Positions 12,492-25,050 of a stretch of DNA of 64,000 nucleotides are shown piece after piece (the first letter of the stretch is position 1; the number at the start of each line of letters is the position of its first letter). The stretch comes from Siderastrea siderea. Lineage: Eukaryota > Cnidaria > Anthozoa > Scleractinia > Rhizangiidae. Made by a program: the position numbers and the translations under genes. The stretch is from the NCBI GenBank assembly GCA_964030785.1, contig OZ034966.1, positions 1,062,501-1,126,500 of the forward strand. Direction: 5' to 3'. Below the pieces are notes generated by a model. It made no database searches and had not been told where the DNA came from. It was given only the letters and a program-made list of their open reading frames with translations.

Positions 12492-14428
12492 ATTAAGCCA
12501 TGTGGTGACCTTTAAAATATGGCGGATTTATAGGATTTGAACAGCTTTCAGTGGATCTTGCCTCTTTTTGAGACTAATTCGTAACGATTTCTAAATAGCT
12601 AACTTAACTTAACTAACTTGTATTTTTTTTCCAGTAAAAAATACAAGAATTGTTGTATTAAAACTGCTGGGAAAAACCCCAAACAGGATTTTGCAATCCC
12701 TTACAAGGAGGTCATCAATAGTAATTAACTAAATTAAGAGGCTATGTACAAATTAATATATATCCCCTACACTGTAGAAATGTGATTGTGATTTAAGATC
12801 AGGTTTGAGTGGATCTTAATCTAGGCACCTGGATAGAAATGACGAGAAACATCACATGCCAGGTTATGGGATCGCTGTGATTTTTCCGCTAAAAATCAGC
12901 CTCCATATTGCCATTTTTGTGTGGAGAAGACGGCTTCGAGGAAATGATTAGGGCCAAAAGTAGCGGAAAATTCGAAGAGTACCAGTGGAAATGTTGACAC
13001 TTATCTTATGCCTCCAAAACCATGACAGTCTTTCAAAACCAAGGAATATTACAGAAACTGGGTTTTTGTTTTCCTTTGAAGACTTTGAGTTTAGCCTGAG
13101 CCCGTGAGGGGAGGTCTGCGCGAAGAGAAAGTTCAGAAAACTTCTTTCAAAGTCGTGAAAATTTTTTCAGGAAACGAGCCGCCATTTTTTTTGGTTTTTC
13201 CAACTAATTTCCATTACTGCACGGCTGTTTTGTTGTGTTTACCTCATGTATACCTTATGTAGTAACGTCACGGAAAAACACGACGCAACACTAACCCCCT
13301 CCCGGACGGGATTTTCTGTGTTGACAATGGACTGGGAATTCTACGCGACAAAACGTTAGGAATCCTACGGTTTGAGCTTAGTTCCTGTCATTGTTTTCTC
13401 TGGGGGGGGGGGTCTTCTTCTTTAACTATTCTCGCGAGAGGGGATTTAACAAGTTATATCATTGATAAAAAAAGATATCATGGGTAGATTTCTTCTGAAT
13501 CGCCCCCAGGTGTCCTTTACATACTTATTTTGATCGCTATATGGATGTTGTTCAGTCATAGTACGGAGAGTTACAGTAAGTCTTCAGGTTGTTCTAGTCT
13601 TGGTAGTTTAAACATGCAGTGACGTTATCATACACCGTCTGACAGAAAGTAAAATCTCTGTAACCAATTACAAATATGGCCAAGCATTGACCGTACATGG
13701 CTGCAAAACTTCCCAACACGTGCAATGCCTTCCATTTTTAATACATTTGCAAACCCATGAGTAAACCTGTTAACCCTCGGACGTACAATTAATTTCATAT
13801 CCCTACCTTGGTACAAGGAGGAGGTGCGGGGGGAGAGGGGGTGTTGGTTTGAGGCACGGTTGATGTCCTCCACTTATATTTTTGTTGTGTTCAGATGTTG
13901 TGAAAAGATTTTTCCTTAAATAGATAGCCTTTAAGGCTCTTTAGAAGATGAGGTACGATATTGTACTGGGTGTGACATTGCTGGTGGCCAGTGACGTTAT
14001 CCAAAATGGCGGTCAGGTTGGCCATCATCCTGCATTTCACTCAATGCAAAATTGCAGTTTACCAGCAATTGCATTTTTTCATGCTAGATAGGTAGAATGT
14101 CACATGGCCAAATGACATAATTAAACATTACGCTGGTTTTCTTCACCGATGAAAGTTGGAAAAAATACATCCTTATTTTGAAAATGACTAGGCTTCGTGT
14201 TACGTATGACGTTATGCCTTGTAACCACGGCAGCCAATCTCGTCAAACTTTGCCAAAATGTGTGTTAGGGGTAAAAGTACGCCTAACGAAAATGACAGGA
14301 GCTGATAACATCTCCAGGGGAGATTGCATACAACTCCATCGTTAATCCAAGGGTTAATCAGTTTGACAACGAATTGCTTGTCTCATGCATTCAGTACAGA
14401 ATTTCACTAGATATTTCATATGTTACAG
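12492..14428. other. Upstream region of the protease exons, nothing recognised
   Basis: AT-rich sequence with a G-run near 13403 and no convincing exon. If the protease has a signal peptide or other N-terminal modules, their exons are either farther upstream, lost, or too diverged for me to see. Confidence 0.4.
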
Positions 14429-17400
14429 AAGAGAGAAGTACCTGTGGCGACAGTTCAGTAAATTTTAGGCATCGCATCGCCAGTGGAAAAATCTCCACAA
14501 AAGGAATGTGGCCCTGGCAGATTGGAATCTACAGAATCAACGACGACGGAAAAAGTACAATTATAAATAATTTCTTGAGTTTAAGAGTGTTACAATTGGC
14601 TTTGAAGGCTCAAAGATTCCGAAGAAAGGTCTGTTGTTAAGAGAGGTCTGTTGTTATTCCTTAGGTGGCACACTTCCAGCCAAAATTTCAGAAAACCACT
14701 AATTAAAAATTAATTACCAAAAAGCAATAGAAAACGCTGCAAGGATAAAGAGCTGTGATAGCCAGAAGGAAAGGTTACATTATTTATCATTTGCAATCAA
14801 AAAGATCAATATTTGAAAAAGAGGTATGTGGAGATATATTGGTTTCGTGAAAACGCCAAAGTTCATAAACACTGAAACGACCTGCCAAACTGTTGCCATA
14901 TAAACGTTGGCAAAGTTCATAGTTTGGTGGTATTTGCTTGGATATTGATGAAAGTGATAAACGTGGTACACTCCCTCTCCCAGGCTGAATGGGGGACAAA
15001 GTTGCAAAATTAGAGGACTCTTAGAGCCTACGTTGTAAGCATGATTGTTACCTAAGTGATCCACTAACAACCACGATATTCTCTCTTTAGACTTTATCAT
15101 TTGTGGTGGTGCTCTTATATCTCGTGACTGGGTTTTGACCGCTGCACACTGCTTCTATGAGAAAGTTTTGATTCCTTTATTTCAACTGCAGTTCATTATT
15201 CACCTTTAATGAATCAATATTCCTAATCTGCTTCACGCTTTTTATAGCTCGTAAACTCTTCCTTTCCCTTCCCTACTCTTGGCTTAAAATCAAGAGAAAG
15301 AAGAGAAACATTTAAAACCATGGCACATAAAAATATATCGTTGCATCGAACGCAATGCAATATAAAGTAGTCCAAGCACTTATAATTATATCTTTGTTAA
15401 TCATCTTAGCCAATATTAAAAAGCAATTTTAATGTCAATCGTCTTTGGTAGGTATGGAATTATCCTTTTAGCGGGGAAATATTATTAATTTTCGGGGGAA
15501 TACATTAACGTCAGTGACGTCAAAGGCTATTGTCGGTATATATCTTATGATTAAAATGTCTCATTAGGGTGTACCAAGGCGAAGAATACATTATCTTCGA
15601 TAACGCCTTAGGCTACTCTTTGTCATGATTCAAAGTCACTGAGCCGTGACGTAATTACGCACGCTTCCGTTCTTTCTGCTTTCATTACCCGCTGCAGACA
15701 AGCATTGTTCTCAACAGCTCAGTTATGCATGTTTACGTATCCCCCCCCCCAAAAAAAAAAATTGTGTTTCCCCTCTTGCATAATATTATTTCCCTCTTCC
15801 TCCTGCACAATTTCGTTTCATCTTTTCCTACTCCTCCACCGCTACTGCCAACACCACCACCACCACGTGCACCACAATTCTATTTTCACCACCTCCTCCA
15901 CCGCCACCGCCACAATTGTATTGTCTTCACAACCTCCACCCCCTCCAAAAATGGAATTGTGGTGGCGGTGGTGGCGACGGTGGAGGAGGAGAGGGAGGAG
16001 ATAAAACAAAACTGTGGAGGAGGAGGCATTACACAGCACAATTTAGCTGCTGAGACTCAATAAACCGAATTTTTTTATTGTTTAAGAATAATACTTGTCT
16101 GCAGGGAGTAATGAGTGTGGGAAGACGAGAAGAGTGTGTAATTACGTCACGGTTCACTGACTTTGAATCATAAATACGAATGGACCATGACGTCATCAAC
16201 CTTAATGTATTCCTCTTCAAATTAATGAGATTCCTCCGCAAAAATAGCTAAGTTCCTTCCCTCCTTGACTACTAATGTCTCGTTGTCAACCAACACACAG
16301 ACAATATGCTGTCGTTATCGTTACTGAGGGTCACCTTCAGTAACGATAGAACTGATTGAGGATTCAGTGACTTCGAATCATGAATACGAAGAGCCTTTGG
16401 TGTCATCGAAGACAATGTATTCCTCATCTTGGTATACGCTTATTAGAATCCACTGCATTTTATTCAAGTGATACCGACAGCAGCCCATGACATTATCGAC
16501 GTTAATGTATTTCTCAGCAAATTAACGAGATCCCCCGCAGAAAGAGGTAATTCCCTCCCTCCTATACTAGTAATGTCTTTTAATCAGCCAACAGACAGAC
16601 AATAATCTGTCGTTACTGAGGGGCCACCTTCAACTGATTGAGAATTAAATATCCAAACAGATTTCCCAGGAAAACCCAGATTGCAACTGATTGCATTTCA
16701 ATTGTTTTAAGCCAATGTAAATCAAGGCTAATCACCTTTGGGAGCACGCGACAGAGACAGGCAAGAGCTTGCTCCTACTTTGCATGAATACAAAGCAACT
16801 AGATGATGGAACCCCCCCCCCCCCCCATCCGCATCCCTTACTTTAAGTATATTGCTTTTTCACAGGTACTTAATCAAAGCAGGGGATCACAACCTGTCCA
16901 CAAACGAAATATCGAAACAGGAGAACGTACCGGAAAGATTTTTCTCCCATCATGAGTACCATTACACTTCCTCTGTTGACTTTGACATAGCTCTTGTCAA
17001 ACTTAGCCACAACGTAGATCTTAACAGGTTTGTACAAACAGTGTGTCTCCCGGAAAAGGATGAAGGAGATTTGGCGATTCCTACGACCGATGGTATCGTT
17101 GCAGGGTGGGGAGTAACGCGAGCTTTACGACATGGAGAGTTACCCAAACGTGATGATATATCCATAGTCCTTCGTCGCTCTGTTTTCACCATTCAAAAAG
17201 ACCAGGTTTGTTTGAACAAAACGGTACTTCATTACAACTCAATGATGACATTTTGTGCGGGGGATGGTAAGGGAGGAAGTGACACATGTCAAGGTGACAG
17301 TGGAGGAGCTTTCGTTCGTGAGATAAGAAGAGGACGTAAATTGCAATGGGTCGCAGCTGGCGTTGTCAGCTGCGGAGAGGGATGCTCCCAGAAGGATAAG

Positions 17401-17469
17401 TATGGATACTACACCAGAGTGTATCCATTTATCGACTGGATAAAGAAAACTATGGAAGAACTTAAGTAG
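14429..17469 (+). CDS. Trypsin-like serine protease (S1A), C-terminal exons
   Basis: Three exons are inferred: 14429-14554, 15091-15190 and 16866-17469 (stop TAG). They splice to about 275 residues in frame. Exon 1 gives an activation linker with one Cys and the cleavage region RHR/IASG followed by WPWQ. Exon 2 carries CGGALI and TAAHC (His57, 15147-15149). Exon 3 carries DIALVKL (Asp102, 16984-16986), CQGDSGG (Ser195, 17299-17301) and Asp189, which predicts Arg/Lys specificity. Tyr225 is present, a feature of clotting and complement proteases. Oddities: residue 215 is Cys instead of Trp (17371-17373), the activation site is IASG rather than IVGG, and the donor after 15190 (gttcat) is weak. 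Signal peptide and prodomains were not found. It is probably secreted. Confidence 0.85.
15445..16290. mobile_element. Foldback element in the protease intron
   Basis: Arms around 15460-15720 and 16085-16260 are inverted copies, for example attcaaagtcactgagccgt against its reverse complement near 16150. The centre (15840-16025) is low-complexity ccacc/ggtgg repeats that are also self-complementary. A further diverged arm copy lies at 16375-16600. The arms contain CRE-like sites: TGACGTCA at 15515 and 16188, and TGACGTAA or its complement at 15647 and 16142. It lies wholly within the last intron of the protease gene. Confidence 0.6.
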
Positions 17470-18719
17470 CCTTTTTTTCTAATAGTGAACCACACTGTAG
17501 ATACAGTGTTTATCTCAGTATCCGAACACTTCAGCTTGCGACAACTCTATCTCCCCTAACTCGAGACAAAGTTTTAAAATTTTGCCCTTAAGCAATACAT
17601 TTAGTTATTAGTATCATGTAAAAGAGGTTCACGTTCAGTTTGTTGGCACAATTTTTTTTGTAAAGCTTGTAAAGACAGTATTCGTACAGCGGGCCCAGTG
17701 TTCGATTCGGAAATAGAAATTGTTTGCACCCGAGGATCAAACATCATGACACCTAGCCCGTAAGGTTTATGATAAGGAAACATGTAGAATAATGAGATGT
17801 TTTCAATCACATGAATTGAAAAAAACACCACCCGTGGATTCAGTAAAGCTGACTCATTGCATATATAACAACTCTTCCGCTTCCATATTCGTTTCCATGC
17901 TGTTTTTTGCCTTTTAGCGGTTTCAGTTCGCAGTCAATGCTTATCTTAGACCGATATGCCTCATCCCAAGTAGTCAATAAAACGCATGATATATATTTTT
18001 GAAGGACGCAAACTTCCCAGGTCAGTCGTGAATTTTCGTGTCCTTCCTAAAAAGTGTCTTCCCTTTCCTTTCTGCACACGGAAAATAATTTGTCTGGAAT
18101 TTCCTGGTTGGTATTTTAATACCAGTTTTGGAAGCACTGAGGCGAAATGCAAGCTAAAATGATTGGCTTTTTTTCGGGATACTTAGCTTGCCGCAAATAT
18201 CTGACTGATAGCGGTTGGATAGTGGGCAACATACTGTATGGCTATGTTTTTTTTCAATATAGTTTTCTTTAGTGCATTTTTCCTTAAATGGAAGTTTCAT
18301 TTTTTGATGTGCACCTTTTTGCGTTGTAAACGTATAAAACTTTTTTCACTTTCAGCGGTTCATTGATTTAAAGTTAAAATCAAAAACATCTGAAAAAGTG
18401 GACAGTTGAATTTTTTTTTGGATTTCAATTTAATATGATTTCTTTGTGACAGCTCTCGTAAGTTTCCAGTCTTTTTATGTATGTAATTGTTAAGTACTTG
18501 AATGAATTAAATACTGTACTAATGAAATAAGTACATACATAACGGTGTTTGAATTAATACTGCTCGTATGTAAATCTTAAGGTAGCTGCGCAAATCCGTT
18601 TTGTAATAAATAGCTGCTTTTGTTTGCAAAATAAAGTTTAACATTGCAGTAATCTACCACTTAATAAGCATATTGAAAAGTAGGCGAAACACAACTGGTT
18701 TTTTTCCTCATCTTTTCAG
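17470..18719. other. Intergenic or intronic, nothing recognised
   Basis: Separates the protease stop codon from the first sushi exon. No signal-peptide exon could be assigned with confidence. Confidence 0.4.
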
Positions 18720-18893
18720 CAAAAAGTTGCGGTAACCCGGGAAGCCCTCGAAATGGTAAAGTTTTATCTTACACCTTCACTTTCAAGAGTAAAGTATATT
18801 TCCAATGTAACTATGGTTACCAAAAGGTTGGAGACAAATTTAGCCAATGCCAAACAAATCAGAAATGGAGTGGACGATTGCCGACTTGCGAAC
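18720..18893 (+). CDS. Sushi (CCP) exon 1 of the sushi/discoidin gene
   Basis: After the acceptor tcttttcag the frame reads KSCGNPGSPRNGK and ends KWSGRLPTCE, with the four cysteines and the Trp of a CCP module. No GT donor follows. A GC donor (aac/gcaagc) at 18894 gives a 174-base phase 1-1 exon, matching its neighbours in phase. If that donor is not used, the frame stops at TAA 18905-18907 and this would be a terminal exon. Confidence 0.75.
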
Positions 18894-19743
18894 GCAAGCA
18901 CATTTAAATTGAGATAGTAGCATTTCTTTAAAACTAGATTTAAGTTTCCCAGCCTATATAAATGAAAATGCTAAAACTTTCCCCCTTATCATAATTTTAA
19001 AGACATTCGGGCCAAAAATCTTTCCACGTTCAGATTTTTAAAAATCTTTTAGGTATTGACCAATCAATGCCAGAAAAGCAAAAAAAAAAAAAACCTGAAA
19101 AGTCGCTGAGCTCTTTTCAGAGATATAGCGTATTAAAGGCAGCTGATGTCATTCCTTCACGTAGAATTAGCTTCACAAAAGGATACTTAGAAGGCATGCA
19201 CGCTCTCATTTGTAGAAAAATCTGATCACGCGCAAGTAGGAAAAGCGAAGTAATTAAAACTTCTCACCAGAATTTTGGGGGTTTTGGCAAAAAACGGAGA
19301 GAATCGGAAAAGGAAGTAAACGATCGAAGGAAAACCTGGGAGTTTTAACTCATTTCATCCTCAGTGCACGCTCGATACATGACGTGGCGTGACATTGCGA
19401 CGTGAACAGCGTGCGCAGTAAGGATGCGCAAAAACGATAAGCGTCCTCAAGGACTTCTTGTATAGGCAACGTAAGATGCAAAGAAAAAGGTAAAAATAAA
19501 GGTTTTTGTTCGCCATTGCCAAAGCTCAGCATCTAGGAATAAAACAAGTAACCATAACACCAAGAGCCTGCTCACTTACACTGTTTTAAAACATGACCTC
19601 CACATTTTAAAACAAGCACGTTTGTTTAGTGTGGCATGGTCATTTTAGTGACGACACGTCATACAGACAACCACTAGTACGGTAACACATAAAAGTAGAA
19701 TTTTCTATAATTTATTTTATCTACGTAGTTGTTTTCCCCTAAG

Positions 19744-19923
19744 CAATTGATTGTGGAGTGCTTCCAATACCAGACAAGGTTGAAAAGGTTTTGGAAAGCC
19801 ACACAAGAGTTGACGGTGTGGTCAAATTTAATTGCAAGGAAAAAGGCTACGAGATCATTTGTTCAGAAATGAAGACTTGGCAAAACAATGGTTTATGGAG
19901 TGGAGTCACAACCTCGTGTAAAA
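19744..19923 (+). CDS. Sushi (CCP) exon 2
   Basis: 180 bases, phase 1-1, donor gtaaga. The translation starts IDCGVLPIPDK, has FNCKEKGY and EIIC, and ends LWSGVTTSCK, giving four conserved cysteines and the Trp. It is open throughout. The module is expected to be extracellular and to mediate protein binding. Confidence 0.8.
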
Positions 19924-20585
19924 GTAAGAACGTAAGCCTCCTTGGGTGTAAAATCGCTTTTTTACTTATATTTGCATATATTTGTAGAATTGTTTAAGCT
20001 TCAAATTAAGAAAGGGGACAAAACTATCACTGAGGCGATTTTGTGTTTAATTGTTCCGATATCATTCTATCAGGTCAGCCACCCCCACCCTCACCCCCTC
20101 TTCAAAAATTTGGATGCGCCACTGAAATTAGAACAACGTATTCAAGAAGACCTGATCTTTCACAGTTAGCATTGTGAGATCAGAAGAAAGACAGCGAAAT
20201 TAACTTTAAACTGTAACTATTGAAGTGTGCTGTCTGATCTTGTGAGATGTTGAGCAGTTTCATCAGCCTGAAGACAAAATGGTGTTGGACTAGCTCATGT
20301 TTCATTTGTATAAATTTTTGAGATACAGAGAGACAATGTGCCGCCTCAATTCTAAATACTTATCGGAAGTTGCACTTCTTTCTTTCATTTGGACTTACCA
20401 CTCGCAAATCTAAATAGCTTTTTATCTCCGATTTAATTCATTTGTGGCTTACTTAATGTTCGAAAATACACCCACCTTTAGCGTATGCCCTAGAGTGAAT
20501 AAAAACGATCAGTCAAGTTCCCCGTTTGAAACGCATAATTTGTATGTTTGTTTGTATCTTGTTGATATCTCTTATTTTGTTTTAG

Positions 20586-20765
20586 TCATACACTGCGGAG
20601 ACCCAGGAACTCCATTGAACGGTAAACAAGTAAATGTCCAGAACAAGTACAACTGAGGAGGATCGGTGGAATTCGCTTGTAATGATAACTACACGTTAGC
20701 TGGGAAGCGAAAAATTACCTGCGAAGAAACTCAAGACTGGAGTTCGCCTATACCTCGATGCTGGT
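20586..20765 (+). pseudogene. Sushi (CCP) exon 3 with in-frame TGA
   Basis: 180 bases, phase 1-1, donor gtgagc. It starts VIHCGDPGTPLNGK and ends SSPIPRCW, with all four cysteines, but a TGA at 20654-20656 interrupts the middle of the module. Because the exon is a multiple of three and symmetric, skipping it would keep the gene in frame. Otherwise the gene is truncated here. Confidence 0.8.
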
Positions 20766-21460
20766 GTGAGCTTTATGTTATGCTTACCTTAATTTTCAAT
20801 TTAGGCCAAACCACTTCCCTAATATTCTAATTTGAAACTTGAACTTACTGAAACACGCTCAGGAGAAGAGCCCAAGAGTTGCAGGGGTTCTATTTTTTCT
20901 TGCCTTTTGTCCTTGCTCAGTGTGCATGATATCTCTGTACGTCTGTAATTTGTGATATCTCATACAGACAAGCATGAGCAGTGATAATTTAATATAGGTT
21001 TAGACCATATTTCAAAATGTCAACAACTGTTGGAACAAATTGTAAACCGAAATGATTAGACGTAAAGATGAAGTCACAGTGAGACAATTATTTATTTTCG
21101 TGTAAAACGGTATAGATGTTGGTGTTTGGGGAGTAGAGTCAGTTTTCCCAGGCTACAAATCTCTTAAATTTGTAGCATCGATAAATTAGAAGCCTTCAAC
21201 ACCAGAAACCTCAAACGTTCCAGAACAGCATAGATTAAGGTGTTTTTTTAATGATGTTAATGAATTCTTGGCAAGTTGCGCCAAACAAAGAAAGCAAAGA
21301 GACGCCGTTTTTGGTAAGAAGTTTTTTTTCATTTAACATGATATTTGTAAGTTAAATGACTGACATAGCGATGTTTTATTGATAATTTTTTCCCCAGATA
21401 ACGGTAAAATCATCGTCAAATGCCCAAACGTTTTAACACAAAATAATACTATGTTTTTAG

Positions 21461-21628
21461 CACCATGCTCTGACCCTGGAGTACCAAGCAATGGAAGCAG
21501 AACCGGGAATAATTTTCTGCATGGTAATTCTGTGAGCTTTAAATGCCATCACGGCTTTTAACTCGAAGGAGATAAAACCGTGACATGCACTGACGGGGGA
21601 TGGAGTGGATTTAAATCACAGTGTAAAG
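21461..21628 (+). pseudogene. Sushi (CCP) exon 4 with in-frame TAA
   Basis: 168 bases, phase 1-1, acceptor gtttttag, donor gtaact. It reads PCSDPGVPSNGS, then FKCHHGF, then TAA (21559-21561), then LEGDKTVTC and GGWSGFKSQCK. The sushi fold signature is complete apart from the stop. Like exon 3 it is symmetric and could be skipped without a frameshift. Confidence 0.8.
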
Positions 21629-22064
21629 GTAACTTATAATTCAGTGCAATGATAATTTTTAGTTATGACGAAGGGCTGAATTCTTTGTCCCTTGTATTCA
21701 AAAATAAAGCTTAATAATTGCCAATGTTAGGAACACTTTTAAAATTAAAACAAAATTTGAAAGTGACTGGAACAATGATTTTCAGATGGATTTCCTCGAA
21801 TTCTAATTCGTTCCAAAGTCAATTGTGTTAGGATTAAAGATGCCGTACCACGTAGCCACGTTGTAATAGACATGTATAAGGATTGATTTGTGCGAAGCAA
21901 GTCAAAATGCCCATACGGATAGACCCATGCAGACCTCAGACACCGTCACTATCATTCCTTTTCAGAACAACACTCACCCGGACGATCATATACAATCAAA
22001 TGTTAAGTACCGTAAAATCGTGTTCTATATTCCACTTCTTAATAACAAGTGTTTTAATGTTCAG

Positions 22065-22244
22065 CTGTTTCATGTGGAGATCCAGGAACTCCGTTACATG
22101 GCCGACAAGCGAAAGTCACCAATGACTATTCCTATGGCGGATTCATACGGTTTAAGTGCGATCAAAACTACACCTTGGAAGGAAAATCAAAACTTACTTG
22201 TCAAGCAAACAAGGAATCGAATGGCAAAATTCCTAAGTGTCTAG
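22065..22244 (+). CDS. Sushi (CCP) exon 5
   Basis: 180 bases, phase 1-1, donor gtaaag. It reads SCGDPGTPLHGR, then FKCDQNYTLEGK, and ends NGKIPKCL. The four cysteines are present, but the usual Trp before the last Cys is replaced (KESNGK). It is close in sequence to exon 3, so the two probably arose by exon duplication. Confidence 0.8.
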   Translation: MFHVEIQELRYMADKRKSPMTIPMADSYGLSAIKTTPWKENQNLLVKQTRNRMAKFLSV

Positions 22245-22765
22245 GTAAAGATTTTAAGTGGGACGTAACGTCATAAAAGATGGTAATGTTACAGCTCACC
22301 AGTTTGGCAATAACAAAAGGAGCTTTTCGATTCGTGTATAAATCAGGGATTTAATCAGGGATCTGATTGGAATGTGCATGTTTTATTAAAACCAAAAATA
22401 CGTTACGCAGTTGTATGCATGGCCGTTTTGCTACTGAAGCCACAGAGCTGTAATGGGTGTGTATACTTCAAGTTTTGTGAAATGACACTTCTAGATCTTT
22501 CACAATTCATCTGCCACCTTATTCACTCAATATTTACGTTTGCCGATCAATATTGAATGAGGAAATATGCGAAAGAGTTACGAATATGACCCAAGGACAC
22601 ACCGAAAACAACATTTGATACATGTATACGTTTTCTTCGTTGCTCATGATTGGTGGTTTTTGTTATACTCAACATTGGGCTCAATGGTTGGTTGCCATCC
22701 CCACTATAAGCTGTGTAAAGACATATTTCAACATGTCATACTCTAATTTCACTTTATTTTCAAAG

Positions 22766-22933
22766 CACCCTGTCCTAAACCTGATCAACCGTTACATGGA
22801 AAAACTATCGGAGACGATTTAACACAAGCCGCAGTTATCAAGTTTGGATGCTTCAGAGGTTATTTCTTGAAAGGCCCCACAGCTATGAGATGCAACAACG
22901 GGCAGTGGAACACAACTTTGCCAATATGTACAG
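22766..22933 (+). CDS. Sushi (CCP) exon 6
   Basis: 168 bases, phase 1-1, donor gtaaac. It reads PCPKPDQPLHGK, then FGCFRGYFLKG, then MRCNNGQWNTTLPICT, a complete CCP pattern including the Trp. Its phase-1 end can join the discoidin exon at 26970, so the modules may form one secreted protein. Confidence 0.8.
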
Positions 22934-24819
22934 GTAAACTTTACACATTGCTTATAGTTTAACGCAGGTGGTGTGCGTGCTACGACCGCAATGCACGCTG
23001 GTATTTGTTTCGGTTTCGCATCATTTGCTCATGGCGGCCATCGTGTGAGGATCTCTTGTGAACGCCAAAATTACTTCTTTCCGTTCAAAATATCGCAGCT
23101 TTTGTGATTTTTGGGATGGATATCCTAGTTTTGACATGTTGTCGATCTTAGGAATCAAAGATTTCCTCAGACTTCAGTGCGTGGAGTTTAAAATATCGGT
23201 TTTCTGTGTCGCGACGCCTCGACGGGACTTGTATGCATTTAAGCCCGAGGTAAGAATCATGATTGTAAACATAAATATTTAGATAAGAAACCTATATTTA
23301 AACACGATGTAGGATGTAAGCTTAAATTTAATGATGTAATGTTCGCAAGAGGGCTGCCCTTTAGCTTTATTAACCACTACGAATAAGTATATCGTATCTT
23401 GAATTGAAACAAGGGAAACATATTTTTCACATGTTGATGTTATGGTACGTGTCCTGATTTATTTTGTATTACTTAGACTAAGCATTAAAGCTAGCAATCT
23501 TCGTAATTGCTTAGCTTTTGTTTGTAATTTCTAATTCTTGATTTCGCAAAATACTCGAGGAATTATATGTTTCAAAAGTTTTTTTTTTCTCTCATAATGA
23601 CAGTATCTAGCAACATCGAAGAAAGTTCTGGTTTTACATAATTGCTTAGCTTTTGTTTCTAATTTCTAATTCTTGATTTCACAAAGTACTCGAGAAATTA
23701 TATCTTTCAAAAGTTATTTATTTTTTTCTCTCATAATGACAGTATCTAGCAACATCGAAGAAAGTTCTGGTTTTACGACACTTCAAATGTTCAACAAAGA
23801 TACTTCCTGCGACAAACTACGATTTCAGTTTACAGTTATTTAGTTAGATTTATAAAAAAATGCTGTGTTCTTGTAAATTAGTTTGATATCATTGTTCGGG
23901 TTTGATTTTGATCCAAAAACATATCAATAAGGCAAATTAAAAATATTTGTCTACTGGGGTGAAGTAAATCAGTGGTAGTCTAAACAGCAAATCTATCAGC
24001 TGAGTTTTATTTATTAGCACTTTTAATCTGGCTACATACCTTGCAATGTAGGCTTGATTACCAGCTGCCATTAGGGAAATAAGCTCCTCTGGATCTGGTT
24101 CGAAGGATGACTGGGGGTGTTTTGTGTTATCGAGCAAGACACATATAATCTCACAAGTGACTCTCTCAGCTATACTAGGGCAACCTAATGTAATGCAAGG
24201 GGTAATCAGTGATGGACTAGCTTCCAGGGCTGCTAAGCTGCAATGGTGTAGGCCAAGTGCAGTATTTTTCACAATTTTAAATAATTGCTGGATGCTTGAA
24301 ATTGTTGAAGGTATTTGTCTACCATGCTGTCAACCAATGTTTATGTCTGACCTAGCCAGTGTAATTTTGAGCCAACCACAGTTATTTGCAAAACAGCTCG
24401 TACTTTTAACTTTTGTGAAAATCGCACTGGAAGCCCTCCTCCTGCTATTGTTGTGTGTATACAGACCGTGATAGTTTACTTCGCTTTATTACTGCTACTT
24501 CACTTACATAACTGGTTTATAATCAAGTTATTTTTTGTTCTTTATTCAGAGATATTACACTGCAACAGCAGCTGAATATAAAATGCACAGGTCTGGAGGA
24601 TAACTTTGGAGACAGAATTTTTTTTCTCCAAGGGAAGCTTCATAATCAAGAATAAACCAACTAGATAAAGCAACACATCAAGTGACAACCTATTCAGATA
24701 CATTTAAATATCTTTCCTTAAGGTTGCTGAATTTGTATAAATAAAACATTGTGAAAGAAACACTACATGTATGTCATTTCATAACAATAATAATATTTCC
24801 ATAGTGTCTTGATAATTTG
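22934..24819. other. Intron-like stretch with one tandem duplication
   Basis: No further exons recognised. A minus-strand open frame at 23937-24272 has no ATG at its start and no known family. The only clear structure is the tandem duplication at 23505-23776. Confidence 0.4.
23505..23776. repeat. Tandem duplication of about 136 bp
   Basis: 23505-23639 and 23640-23776 are adjacent direct copies differing at a few positions and in the length of a T-run. Both contain cttagcttttgttt and gacagtatctagcaacatcg. Confidence 0.85.
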
Positions 24820-25050
24820 AGGGCGGCATGGTTGACTAATGGTTAGTGCGCTGGACTCTGAAATTGAGCAGTCCGGGTTCAAACCATGGCCAGGGTAACT
24901 GGGGTAATTGTGTTGTGTTCTTAGACAAGACACTTTACTCTCATAGTGCCTCTCTCCACCCAGGTGTGTAAATGGGTACTGGCAAGTTTACTGCTGTGGG
25001 GTAACCCTGCGATAGACTCCCATCCAGGGAGAGGGGGGGAGAGAATACTC
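24820..25050 (+). mobile_element. tRNA-derived SINE
   Basis: Begins with a tRNA-like head: box A region near tggttgactaatgg and box B ggttcaaacc. It is followed by the body gacaagacactttactctca, tctccacccaggtgtgtaaa and the tail ccctgcgatagac. This arrangement is common in cnidarian SINEs. The anticodon arm is degenerate, so it is not a functional tRNA gene. Confidence 0.7.

Noticed and set aside
15705..16063. Pro/His-rich overlapping open frames on both strands
   Set aside because: Low-complexity ccacc/ggtgg repeats within an intronic foldback element; open by composition.
23937..24272. 111-codon minus-strand frame
   Set aside because: Begins without ATG and matches no family I know; possible transposon remnant but unsupported.
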